A stretch of 64,000 nucleotides of DNA from Microbulbifer elongatus (GTDB taxonomy: Bacteria > Pseudomonadota > Gammaproteobacteria > Pseudomonadales > Cellvibrionaceae): NCBI RefSeq assembly GCF_020524885.1, contig NZ_JAIVKJ010000003.1, positions 107,501 to 171,500 on the forward strand, given 5' to 3'. Shown here one piece after another: positions 55,051-63,598 of the stretch. A model generated the notes under the pieces. The model was given only the letters and a program-made list of their open reading frames with translations. It was not told the DNA's origin and made no database searches. Position 1 is the stretch's first letter. Every line of letters starts with the position of its first letter. Position numbers and translations under genes: made by a program.

Positions 55051-57033
55051 ATGGGCGCTAAAAACAATGATTGGTTATTTATTATGCTGCTAAGACGCTC
55101 TCTGTCCCGGGCCGTAAAGCTTTGTTCCGTGGTGACACTCGCCTCTGTTGTTGCCTCGTGTAGTGATTCGGGCCCATCGGCGGAATCCGCCGCGCGTGAT
55201 CCACTGGATTTGCGGCAGAAGGTAGCGCAAAAGTTGATGCTGGATATCCGCTATTTCTGCCCGGATCAACAGCGACCAGCGGCGGGGAAAGAGGGTAATC
55301 GACACTGTGATCAGCCGGTTACGGAGCTCGCTCCGGAATTGGCCGCCATGATCCGCGACACCGACCTAGGTGGCATTATCCTGTTTGCCGACAACCTCGA
55401 GCACAGCGCGCAAATCGTAAAGCTTAACCGCGCATTGCAGGGCGCAGCGGCACAGTCGCGCAGTGGATTGCCACTGTTGATTGGTATTGACCAGGAGGGT
55501 GGCCGTGTAAACCGGTTGCCGCGGGACGAGGCTGCTGCGTTTGCCGGGAATATGGCGATTGGCGCTACCTATGCACGGGAGGGCGATCGCTTCGCCAGTG
55601 CCACCGCCGAGGTGATGGCGGAGCAGTTGCAGGCGCTCGGTTTCAATGTGAACTTTGCGCCGACGCTGGATGTAAATAGCAATCCGGAGAACCCGGTTAT
55701 TAACGTCCGCTCTTACAGTGAGACACCCGAGGTAGTGGCGGATCTCGGGTCCGCGAGTGTCGCCGCGTTCCAGCGTCGAGGCGTCGCCGCGACCGTCAAA
55801 CATTTTCCCGGACACGGGGATACCAGTGTGGATAGCCACACCGGGCTGCCGAGAGTGGAGCGATCACTGGAGCAGGCCCAGGCAATTGACCTGTTGCCCT
55901 TCCGGCAGGTGATTCAGAACGCTCAGCCAGCACTGACCATGACCGCGCACATCCAGTATCCGTCCCTGGATACCACCATGTTGACCTCCAGCTCCGGTGA
56001 GCAGATGCTCGCCCCAGCTACGCTTTCGCACAGGATTCTCTCTGGCATCCTGCGAGAAGAGATGGGGTATGAGGGGGTGATTGTTACGGACTCCCTGAAT
56101 ATGGCCGGTATCAGCGATTACTTTACGCCTGAGGAGGCAGTGGTGAAGACCTTCGCTGCCGGCGCGGATATTGCACTGATGCCTATCAAGATTCGTTATC
56201 CGGAAGACCTGGGCCAACTCGGTAGTCTGATTGATCGGGTTGTTGTCGCGGTGGAGGTTGGGGAGCTGTCGCTCGATGAGCTGGATACGTCAGTGGCGCG
56301 AGTAAAAAGCCTGAAGCAGCGTTACATCGATGAGGCGTGGGGGCAGTTGGAAGAGGGTGAGGCATTGCGCACTGCGAAAGCGGTGCTGGCGAAGCCGGAG
56401 CATCGCACCTTGGCGGCTGCGCTGGCTAATGCGGCACTCACCAATATTTATGCTCCGCAGCCATCGGCACTGCCGGTAATCGACGCCGAAACCAGGCATG
56501 TCCAGGTAGTAACGCCAAATCAGGCGGTTGGTGAGGCCTTCCGTATTGCACTGGCACAGGTAAGTGAAGTGGAGGTTACTGTATTAGTGCCGCAACAGGC
56601 TTCGGTTGAAGTCACTGATTCTGCTGCGGACACAGTGATAGTGGCGAGCATTGTCCCGGCGGAAAGTGCGGTGGAGCTCGGCGGCATGGAAGACCTGCCC
56701 AAAATACAGGCGCAGATTACCGACCAGGATGCGCTTTACGATATTTACCGCCAGTTGCTGCAGGCCGCCAATGCGCGCGGTGCCAAGACGGTGTTTATCA
56801 GTATGCGGTCTCCCTATGAGGCTTCACTGTTCGAGACGCTGGCTGACGTCCACCTGGCAAGTTTCGATTACAAGGCCTATATCGGTCCCGATCAAAAACT
56901 GGAAGGCCTAATTTACCTTGCGCTCGCCAATGCGCTGATCAGCCCGGATGAAGTCGCCGGACAATTGCCGGTGACGGTCACGGCGCCGATCAAGCTACAC
57001 GCGCGCAACGCGTCGACCAACGAGGAAGGCTGA
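55051..57033 (+). CDS. Two-domain GH3 beta-N-acetylglucosaminidase lipoprotein (NagZ-like)
   Basis: A 660-residue GH3 enzyme. The NagZ signature KHFPGHGDTSVDSHTGLP near residue 250 carries the His/Asp acid-base dyad, and VIVTDSLNMAGI near 347 holds the nucleophilic Asp. A signal with lipobox VVASC puts it on a membrane, facing the periplasm or outside. The extra 250 C-terminal residues match the two-domain form of Bacillus NagZ (YbbD), not the short cytoplasmic E. coli enzyme. It should cut GlcNAc from MurNAc-containing fragments. The ATG at 55051 and the in-frame ATG at 55084 are both possible; neither has a strong ribosome-binding site. Confidence 0.92.
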   Translation: MGAKNNDWLFIMLLRRSLSRAVKLCSVVTLASVVASCSDSGPSAESAARDPLDLRQKVAQKLMLDIRYFCPDQQRPAAGKEGNRHCDQPVTELAPELAAMIRDTDLGGIILFADNLEHSAQIVKLNRALQGAAAQSRSGLPLLIGIDQEGGRVNRLPRDEAAAFAGNMAIGATYAREGDRFASATAEVMAEQLQALGFNVNFAPTLDVNSNPENPVINVRSYSETPEVVADLGSASVAAFQRRGVAATVKHFPGHGDTSVDSHTGLPRVERSLEQAQAIDLLPFRQVIQNAQPALTMTAHIQYPSLDTTMLTSSSGEQMLAPATLSHRILSGILREEMGYEGVIVTDSLNMAGISDYFTPEEAVVKTFAAGADIALMPIKIRYPEDLGQLGSLIDRVVVAVEVGELSLDELDTSVARVKSLKQRYIDEAWGQLEEGEALRTAKAVLAKPEHRTLAAALANAALTNIYAPQPSALPVIDAETRHVQVVTPNQAVGEAFRIALAQVSEVEVTVLVPQQASVEVTDSAADTVIVASIVPAESAVELGGMEDLPKIQAQITDQDALYDIYRQLLQAANARGAKTVFISMRSPYEASLFETLADVHLASFDYKAYIGPDQKLEGLIYLALANALISPDEVAGQLPVTVTAPIKLHARNASTNEEG

Positions 57034-57148
57034 GACTGATAAATGCCTCGGCGCTTCTATCGGTTTTACCTTTGGTTAGTCATTTAATGGTTATCGCATA
57101 AATCTTCACACTTGCGGGTATCGAAGTTAGAAAAATAACAGGTGCGCC

Positions 57149-58591
57149 ATGGAAATGGATTTGTGTTATCTCGATGCCTGTGAGGTGCTCCAGCGCTATA
57201 AGAGCCGGGAGATTTCCCCGGTGCAAGTACTGCAGGCACACATTGAGCGCTACGAGCAAATCGGTGGTGAGATAAATCCGTTTACCCAATGCATGTTCGA
57301 GCGTGCCCAGCAGCAGGCCCGCGAAGCAGAGCAGGCATACATGCGCAATGTGGCGCGCCCTCTGGAAGGTGTGATTACCGCGATCAAGGATGAAACCTAT
57401 ATCCGCGGCGAGGTGACGACCAACGGATCGCGCTTGCTGAAGAACAATGTGGCGGACGTTACCGACCCTGTGCCCGAGCGTCTTCTGGCCGCGGGATCTA
57501 TTTTCCATGCCCGTACTACCACGCCAGAGTTCTCCGTTGCCTCCTACACCTGGTCAGACCTGTGGGGTGTGACACGTAATCCCTGGAATACCGATATCAC
57601 GCCGGGCGGCTCCTCGGGCGGTTCTGCCGCTGCATTGGCCGCGGGCCTTTGCACAATCGCCAATGGCACGGATATGGGCGGTTCGGTGCGAATCCCTGCC
57701 TCCCAGTGCGGGTTGGTCGGCCTGAAGGCCTCGCACGGGCGTATCCCCGAAATTCCTCCTTATAACGTTGATCCCTACGTGCACCACGGCATGCTGACGC
57801 GCAGCGTGCGCGACATGGTGTTGCTGTACAACCTGATTTCGGGCCCCCACCCGGTTGACCTTATGTCGCAGATGGCAAAGGAGACTGTGGCATCCATACC
57901 CATGTGTTTGCGCGGAGTGAAAATCGGATTGTCGCTGGATCTGGGCTTTTTCCCACTGGATGACGATGTGCGTCGTAACACGCTTGCTTACGCGCAGTCG
58001 CTTCGCGATATGGGCGCGGAGGTGGAACTGGTTTCTCTTGACTGGGATGCACGGTGTATCCGCACGGCCCAGATTCACCAGGGCGCACAAATGGGGCATA
58101 TGCTGCGCGAAAAGTACGATCACGCCGAATATCGCGATCAATTGACCAGCTATGTGAAGCACTACTTTTCTTTATCCTCGGCAGCCTCACCACAGCGCAT
58201 TCTGGAGGCCAATGATTATGCGCAACACATGTGGCAGTCACTGGAGGAGGTTTTCCAGGCTTACGATTTTCTGCTGTGTCCCACGGTTTGCAGCACCCGG
58301 GTGCCCGCAGATTTTGATTACAGCCGTGATTCACTGGAGGTTGACGGGGTAGAGGTGGATCCAGTGAAGGGATGGTTTATGACCTATCCATTCAATACCT
58401 TGAGTCGCTGCCCGGTGCTTTCATTACCCAGCGGTTTAGCGGATAACGGCGTACCCACCGGTGTGCAACTGGTCGGACATCCGTATGCCGACGGCCGCCT
58501 GCTGCAGTTTGGTCTTGGAATAGAATCGGAGCGGGGCATGTTTATCGATGCGGACAATCGGCCGCTGAATTTACAGGTCGTGAATGCATGA
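57149..58591 (+). CDS. Amidase-signature family enzyme
   Basis: A 480-residue serine amidase. The Ser-cisSer-Lys triad is visible: Lys80 (GVITAIKDET), Ser155 (TPGGSSGGSAAAL) and Ser179 (TDMGGSVRIPAS). There is no GatB partner and no signal peptide, so it is a cytoplasmic hydrolase of a small amide. It is the first gene of an operon with DUF1445, pxpB, pxpC and DUF4392; its stop overlaps the DUF1445 start by 4 bp. It could open 5-oxoproline or a gamma-glutamyl amide, or resemble allophanate hydrolase; the context favours a glutamate-related substrate. Confidence 0.9.
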   Translation: MEMDLCYLDACEVLQRYKSREISPVQVLQAHIERYEQIGGEINPFTQCMFERAQQQAREAEQAYMRNVARPLEGVITAIKDETYIRGEVTTNGSRLLKNNVADVTDPVPERLLAAGSIFHARTTTPEFSVASYTWSDLWGVTRNPWNTDITPGGSSGGSAAALAAGLCTIANGTDMGGSVRIPASQCGLVGLKASHGRIPEIPPYNVDPYVHHGMLTRSVRDMVLLYNLISGPHPVDLMSQMAKETVASIPMCLRGVKIGLSLDLGFFPLDDDVRRNTLAYAQSLRDMGAEVELVSLDWDARCIRTAQIHQGAQMGHMLREKYDHAEYRDQLTSYVKHYFSLSSAASPQRILEANDYAQHMWQSLEEVFQAYDFLLCPTVCSTRVPADFDYSRDSLEVDGVEVDPVKGWFMTYPFNTLSRCPVLSLPSGLADNGVPTGVQLVGHPYADGRLLQFGLGIESERGMFIDADNRPLNLQVVNA

Positions 58592-59397
58592 TCAAGCAGT
58601 GTTCGCGGGTGATTCGATCGGAAATTCGTGCTGGTCGATTTTGTGGGCCCACTTCGGGGCTGGCCGCAGGTTACGTACAGGCCAATATTGCGATGGTGCC
58701 AGCGCAGCACGCTGAAGAGTTTGCGGAGTTTTGTGCACGCAACAATCGCGCCTGTGCATTATTGTACCGCGCCGATCCCGGCCAGTACTTGTTGCCGGCA
58801 CTAGGCGAGGGGATTGACATCCGTACCGATGTGCCCCGATACCTCATACATCGTGCCGGGGACGAAGCACAGGAGGTAACCGATATCTGCGATGTCTGGC
58901 GGGATGATCTGGTGACCTTCGCACTCGGCTGTTCGTTCTCCTTTGAAGAGGCGTTGATCGGCGCCGGTCTTGAGGTGCGCAATATTGTCGAAGGCCGAAA
59001 CGTACCCATGTACAAGACACAAAGGGCCTGTGAGCCCGCCGGTCGCTTTCATGGCAATCTGGTTGTAAGCATGCGCCCTTTTTTGGGGGAGGCGTTAGAG
59101 ATAGCCTGTGACATATCCGGGTGCTACCCACTGGTGCATGGCGCGCCGGTTTACGCGGGCGATCCCAACGTACTGGGTATTACAGACATAACTACACCTG
59201 AATATGGTGAGGCCGTCGCCACTTATCCAGATGAAATACTTGCCTTTTGGGCGTGTGGGGTGACCGCCATCGAGGCATTACGCAATGCCAATCTGGATTT
59301 CTGCATTACTCACGCCCCCGGGCATATGCTGATCACGGACCGATCGAATTCCGAGCTGGAATCGGTAACCGATATTCGCGCACTGGATTGGCGGTAA
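58588..59397 (+). CDS. DUF1445 / D-glutamate cyclase family protein (N-half of DGLUCY)
   Basis: A 269-residue protein of the family annotated as putative hydro-lyase (DUF1445). Motifs are TSGLAAGYVQANIAMVP, TDVPRYLIHRAGD, FALGCSFSFEEALI, MYKTQRACEPAGRFHGNLVVSMRP and CITHAPGHMLITDR. In mammals a DUF1445-type domain is fused with a DUF4392-type domain in D-glutamate cyclase, which turns D-glutamate into 5-oxo-D-proline. A DUF4392 gene lies four genes downstream here, supporting a joint role. It overlaps the amidase gene by 4 bp and sits 11 bp before pxpB. Confidence 0.92.
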   Translation: MIKQCSRVIRSEIRAGRFCGPTSGLAAGYVQANIAMVPAQHAEEFAEFCARNNRACALLYRADPGQYLLPALGEGIDIRTDVPRYLIHRAGDEAQEVTDICDVWRDDLVTFALGCSFSFEEALIGAGLEVRNIVEGRNVPMYKTQRACEPAGRFHGNLVVSMRPFLGEALEIACDISGCYPLVHGAPVYAGDPNVLGITDITTPEYGEAVATYPDEILAFWACGVTAIEALRNANLDFCITHAPGHMLITDRSNSELESVTDIRALDWR

Positions 59398-59408
59398 ACG
59401 GAGCGACC

Positions 59409-60137
59409 ATGTTTCGCCTAGTGGAATCCGGCGATAACGCGATTACCGTTTACCTGGCCGATCAGCCTGGCGACCAAGCGCTCGCTCGTGTGGTCTCGTT
59501 TTGTGCTCAGGCACGGGAAGTGATGGCGCATCACCTGCAGGATCTTGTCCCGTCCTACTGCAGTGTCACCCTGTATTTCGATGTATTGCGCAGCGATTTT
59601 TACAGTGTGCGCCGTTTGGTTCGGGGTATCGCAGATCGCCTCGACACCGAAACTATGCCGACAGTTACCGGCGATCCCGCCGATGAGTCGGGGACTTCGG
59701 TTGGCAAGGTACATGTGCTCCCGGTTTATTACGGCCAGGATGCCGCCATGGATATGGCGCGGGTCGCGCAGGTTTCAGGTTTGACCGCCGAGCAGATAAT
59801 CGCAACGCACAGTACGCAGCGCTATCGAGTGTATGCGCTGGGGTTTCGGCCCGGCTTTGCGTTTATGGGTGAGACCCCGGCACGCCTTCGGGTTCCGCGT
59901 CTGGAAGTGCCGCGAAAGCGGGTGCCTGCTGGCGCCGTCGCCATTGCCGGCACCCAGGCTGCTATTTATCCGTCGGCCAGTCCCGGTGGCTGGAATATTA
60001 TCGGGCGTTGCCCCACGACTCTGTTTTCCTGTCCAAGCGGGGAGCCCAAAGTGTTGCTTGGGGTTGGCGACGTTGTCCAGTTCCAGCCGATATCACGGCA
60101 AGCGTTTCTCGACAAAGGAGGGCGATTGCATGAATGA
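59409..60137 (+). CDS. pxpB: 5-oxoprolinase subunit PxpB
   Basis: A 242-residue KipI-family protein. PxpB and PxpC activate 5-oxoproline with ATP, and PxpA completes the ring opening to glutamate. Recognised by YSVRRLVRGI, the central VYALGFRPGFAFMGETP and PSASPGGWNIIGRCPTTLF. The ATG at 59409 gives the standard N-terminus; the frame is open upstream inside the DUF1445 gene but that stretch is not protein-like. It overlaps pxpC by 8 bp. No pxpA gene (LamB/YcsF family) is seen in the operon. Confidence 0.93.
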   Translation: MFRLVESGDNAITVYLADQPGDQALARVVSFCAQAREVMAHHLQDLVPSYCSVTLYFDVLRSDFYSVRRLVRGIADRLDTETMPTVTGDPADESGTSVGKVHVLPVYYGQDAAMDMARVAQVSGLTAEQIIATHSTQRYRVYALGFRPGFAFMGETPARLRVPRLEVPRKRVPAGAVAIAGTQAAIYPSASPGGWNIIGRCPTTLFSCPSGEPKVLLGVGDVVQFQPISRQAFLDKGGRLHE

Positions 60138-61077
60138 GGTATCGGCGGAAGTGGTGAACCCGGGACCTCTCGCGCTGATCCAGGATCAGGGGCGAGTTGG
60201 TGCGCAACATCTGGGCATCGGTGTCAGCGGTGCGGCCGACCGGCATGCGGCGGGCTGGGCCAATCGCTTGCTGGGCAATCTCGGCGATGCACCGGTTGTT
60301 GAGGTGTGTCTGGGCAATTTCCGTCTGCGTTTCCGCGAATCCACGCAGTTCGCGTTGACCGGTGCAGATATGCACTGGACGCTGAATGGCCGCCCCTTGA
60401 GAAACTGGTGTTCGCACCAGGCACCAGCGGGTGCGATTTTGGCGTGCTCATTTACAAGTCGGGGCCTGCGTGCCTATCTGGCGCTGCGCGGTGGTGTAAA
60501 GGCACCGATGGTTTGTGGCAGTTGTGCCACGAGTATGGGGGATAGACTTGGTGGCCTTTACGGTGATGGTAGGCCACTCGAGGCTGGAGATTGCCTACAG
60601 GTTTCACAGAGGGCGTTCTTCCCGTTTTCGCAGCGCTTTGTGCCACAAAAATTCCAACGAGCTTACGGTGAGGCGATAGAGTTGCGCGTGGTTCCATCCA
60701 ACCAGTTTTCGCAGTTCTCCGCACAAAGCAGGCGTCAATTCTTTGCCAGCATTTTTCGTGTGGCGCCCGAGTCTGATCGTATGGGTGTGCGGATGCAGGG
60801 CAGGGCACTAAGTGTTACGCCGGAAAATATGACGTCTGAAGCCGTGTCCCCAGGGGCTATCCAGGTGCCGCCCAATGGGTTGCCAATCGTATTGATGCCT
60901 GATTGCCAGACGATTGGCGGCTACCCAAAATTGGGCCACGTATACCGCGTGGATCTGGACCGGCTTGCACAGGCGCGTCCGGAAACACATGTGCGGTTTG
61001 TTCTTGGCGATCGCGCGGAATCCCAGCAAGAGTCCCTGCTTCATACACAGTTTTTTTCCGCACAGGAGTGCGTATAA
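60130..61077 (+). CDS. pxpC: 5-oxoprolinase subunit PxpC
   Basis: A 315-residue KipA/biotin-dependent carboxyltransferase-like protein, partner of PxpB. Typical are the N-terminal GPLALIQDQGRVGAQHLGIGVSGAAD, AYLALRGGVKAPMVCGSCAT (the usual G-S-R/T-S pattern), DRMGVRMQGRAL and a final PIVLMPDCQTIGGYPKLGHV. The ATG at 60130 overlaps pxpB. A longer frame begins at 59833, but it would run through pxpB in another frame and is rejected. Its stop is directly followed by the DUF4392 ATG. Confidence 0.93.
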   Translation: MNEVSAEVVNPGPLALIQDQGRVGAQHLGIGVSGAADRHAAGWANRLLGNLGDAPVVEVCLGNFRLRFRESTQFALTGADMHWTLNGRPLRNWCSHQAPAGAILACSFTSRGLRAYLALRGGVKAPMVCGSCATSMGDRLGGLYGDGRPLEAGDCLQVSQRAFFPFSQRFVPQKFQRAYGEAIELRVVPSNQFSQFSAQSRRQFFASIFRVAPESDRMGVRMQGRALSVTPENMTSEAVSPGAIQVPPNGLPIVLMPDCQTIGGYPKLGHVYRVDLDRLAQARPETHVRFVLGDRAESQQESLLHTQFFSAQECV

Positions 61078-62034
61078 ATGGCGAGCTACTCTTTAAACCT
61101 TTTTCGTCGACCTGATACCGTACATGTGGCTGCCCAGATAGAAAGTCTTTTGGTGGCGGGAAATGTGCGAGGAATGGAAACGATCCGCAATAGTGGGTAC
61201 AGGGGATACCTGCTTACCGCCGCTCAGAAATTACTCCAGCACCGGCAGCGTGTGGCCATCGTCAGCGGTTTTCCTGTGGGGGAACATTATGAGACTGATG
61301 GCCCCGCCGGTGCTATCGCCATTGCGCATAGTCTGCGAGCGATGGGATCTGAGGTGGCCCTATTGGGTGTTCGCGAATATGCAGAGACACTTGCAGAGGC
61401 ATTGCCGTCTGCCGTGAAGGATGGGAAGGCACTTGCCCACTCGATATATCCACTGGATCGGGAACATTTCGACACTCGACTGTTGCAGTTTGTAGAGTCA
61501 TTCGATCCGACGCTGATCATCTTTATCGAGGTGCCAGGGGCGAATGTCGATGGCCACTATCGCAATATGCGTTTCGATGTCATTGATGACGCTACCCTTC
61601 CCTGGGAGAAATTGCTCACTCTGACTGGCTGCCCCACGTTGGCGATTGCAGATGGTGGTAATGAGCTGGGTATGGGACGCTTGCGCGTGCAGCTTCAGGG
61701 TCTACCGGTGTCCTGTGCCACGGCTATTACGGACGAGCTGGTGATTGCGGATGTGTCCAACTGGGGTGCCTACGGCTTGCTCGCACTGGCTTCAACATGT
61801 ATTCGGCGACCGCTGTTGGATGAATTTGACTTGCCGGTTTGTCTTGAAGCGCTGGCCTCGGTGGGCATGGTGGATGGGGTGACCGGCTGCGCGATTGCCA
61901 CCGAAGATGGCTTGCCTTTAGTACGCAGTCTGTCCCTGTATGAAGGCCTGCGGGCGCTAGCCTCCCCCCTGCTTGCGCAGAGGGGAGCTATGCCAAAGAA
62001 ATCTCAGGAATCCTTTACTGCCAGTACCGCCTGA
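61078..62034 (+). CDS. DUF4392 / D-glutamate cyclase-like protein (C-half of DGLUCY)
   Basis: A 318-residue protein of the DUF4392 family, matching the C-terminal domain of mammalian D-glutamate cyclase. Seen are VAIVSGFPVGEHYETDGPAGA, LIIFIEVPGANVDGHYRNMRF, LAIADGGNELGMGRL and ADVSNWGAYGLLALAS. It begins at the base after the pxpC stop (TAAATG), so the operon is amidase, DUF1445, pxpB, pxpC, DUF4392. Its last 31 bp overlap, on the opposite strand, the end of an AmiD-like gene. The expected product, 5-oxo-D-proline, would be handed to the PxpBC pair. Confidence 0.92.
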   Translation: MASYSLNLFRRPDTVHVAAQIESLLVAGNVRGMETIRNSGYRGYLLTAAQKLLQHRQRVAIVSGFPVGEHYETDGPAGAIAIAHSLRAMGSEVALLGVREYAETLAEALPSAVKDGKALAHSIYPLDREHFDTRLLQFVESFDPTLIIFIEVPGANVDGHYRNMRFDVIDDATLPWEKLLTLTGCPTLAIADGGNELGMGRLRVQLQGLPVSCATAITDELVIADVSNWGAYGLLALASTCIRRPLLDEFDLPVCLEALASVGMVDGVTGCAIATEDGLPLVRSLSLYEGLRALASPLLAQRGAMPKKSQESFTASTA

Positions 62035-62987
62035 TTGATATCGGGGTAGCCGCTGAGTTTCTGCGGAAAATACTTTTCTAGCAGCGCAAGCAAGATTGCG
62101 CGGCTGTGGTTATCGACCTCTCCGTCAACTTTCCAGGGGCGGAAGTGATACTGGAAAGCACGAGTGTAGAGCGTGATCTCATCATCGGTTGCTGTTTCCG
62201 GGTTGATGCCGTAACCATAATCATTCAACCACTGGGCAAATCTCAGGCGCACGCTTTCGCGGTCACTGGTGGTATTGCCGTTCAGGAAATCCAGGTGACG
62301 CTTTACCGCTACATCGTCATACCACGCACCGATACCGGCTTCCGCGAGTTGCTGCCAGGGAAACTTTGGGCCGGGGTCGATTTTATAATGCGGGATGATA
62401 TCTCCGTGGCCGATGACACGCGTTGGCGTAATATCCGGATATCGCGCCAGAATATCCTTTGAGAGGGCGATGACCAGTTCCACTTGTTTGGGATCAAAGT
62501 CGGGGAAGAAGCACACGGCTTCCGCCTCTACCCCCGGTGTCGATTCTGCCGGAGGGTGGCAATGGCTCTTGTTGACGATCTCGATACCGATGGAGTGGTC
62601 GTTCAGCTGGCTGCGGTCTTCCCAGAGACTTGGGCCCGCATGCCAGGCCCGGCGGGTTTCGTCCACCAGCTGGTATACCCGAAGGTCATCATGGGGATAG
62701 CTGGGGTCGTCGCTTTCCGGAACCAGATAGTGTGAGCTTACTGGCGCAGAGCTGGGCTGGGTCAATACACGCAGCGAGGTGTCAAAGTCGATGGCGGTGA
62801 AATGCATCACCAGAAATCGTACCCGCTCGCTGGCATTTTGCGACTCGACGACTTCGATATTGTAGTTGTCACTTCCGTGGTTGAGGCCGGCACTGGTGCT
62901 CGAGCAACTTGCGGTGAGCGCTGTGGCGGTTATCGCAGAGGCGAGCAGGGCCGCACGCCGCAATACATGCATTATTGTGTGTGACAT
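62004..62987 (-). CDS. AmiD-like N-acetylmuramoyl-L-alanine amidase lipoprotein
   Basis: A 327-residue zinc amidase (Amidase_2) that cuts the lactyl-amide link between MurNAc and the stem peptide. The lipobox is LTASC (Cys near 28). Zinc ligands are the His in FLVMHFTAIDF and those in VIGHGDIIPHYKIDPGPKFPW; a Glu in SIGIEIVNKSH is also present. A C-terminal peptidoglycan-binding helical domain follows (ITLYTRAFQYHFRPWKVDGEVDN). AmiD of E. coli is an outer-membrane lipoprotein with the same layout. It overlaps the NlpC/P60-like gene upstream by 16 bp. Confidence 0.93.
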   Translation of the reverse strand: MSHTIMHVLRRAALLASAITATALTASCSSTSAGLNHGSDNYNIEVVESQNASERVRFLVMHFTAIDFDTSLRVLTQPSSAPVSSHYLVPESDDPSYPHDDLRVYQLVDETRRAWHAGPSLWEDRSQLNDHSIGIEIVNKSHCHPPAESTPGVEAEAVCFFPDFDPKQVELVIALSKDILARYPDITPTRVIGHGDIIPHYKIDPGPKFPWQQLAEAGIGAWYDDVAVKRHLDFLNGNTTSDRESVRLRFAQWLNDYGYGINPETATDDEITLYTRAFQYHFRPWKVDGEVDNHSRAILLALLEKYFPQKLSGYPDINQAVLAVKDS

Positions 62988-63598
62988 AGGGAGTCCTTTA
63001 ATCGAATACCAGAGTCGAAATCTTCCGCGGGAATCGCATTGATTTTCACCAGACCGTCATTTGAGGTCATGCGGTGGATATAGCGGCCGTCACCCAGGGC
63101 GATGCCCACATGGGTCAGTACACCCTCGGCCCAGTCGCCATAGGTGTTTTTCAGGAACACCAGGTCGCCGGGTTGAAGCGCGTCGATGGCAGTGATTTTC
63201 TGACCAAACTCATCGGCAGCCAGAGAGTCCACATGCTCTGGTAGCAGTTTGTCATCCGGCCCCAGCAAGTGTTTGTCCCACGGGTTCTGTGTTTCCAGGG
63301 TGGCGAAGTGCTCACCGCAGGCCGCAACGAGAATTTCCCGTGTCCAGTTCATGCATTGTTCGGCCTTGCCGACCCTGAATTCCTGATTCTCCCAGGGCAT
63401 GGCCTCGGCGACGAGTCTTTCACCGATGAGAGCAGGGGAGGAAACAGGGGGCGCGATGGAAGATGCATCGGGTGTTTTTACCACAGCCGCCGGAAGGGGA
63501 TTCAGAGGAGCATCGTGCCCGGCGGAGGTATTGTTTTCGCTACAGCCGGCAAGGGGCAGTAAGGCCGACAGACACATTGAATAAAAAGTTTTGTTCAT
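62972..63598 (-). CDS. NlpC/P60-like lipoprotein (probable murein peptidase)
   Basis: A 208-residue lipoprotein with signal peptide and lipobox LAGC (Cys19), a proline/serine-rich linker of about 50 residues and a papain-like domain. Its candidate nucleophile is in KAEQCMNWTREIL, and the His is in LTHVGIALGDGRYIHRM, preceded by LQPGDLVFLKNTYG, a standard NlpC/P60 stretch. Such enzymes often cut the D-Glu to diamino acid bond, which would free L-Ala-D-Glu. It overlaps the AmiD-like gene by 16 bp and the peptidase gene upstream by 4 bp, making an operon. Confidence 0.85.
   Translation of the reverse strand: MNKTFYSMCLSALLPLAGCSENNTSAGHDAPLNPLPAAVVKTPDASSIAPPVSSPALIGERLVAEAMPWENQEFRVGKAEQCMNWTREILVAACGEHFATLETQNPWDKHLLGPDDKLLPEHVDSLAADEFGQKITAIDALQPGDLVFLKNTYGDWAEGVLTHVGIALGDGRYIHRMTSNDGLVKINAIPAEDFDSGIRLKDSLCHTQ

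Noticed and set aside
59833-60129. Upstream extension of pxpC through pxpB in another frame
   Set aside because: The added residues are unlike PxpC, while pxpB is clear there. The ATG at 60130 gives the normal start.
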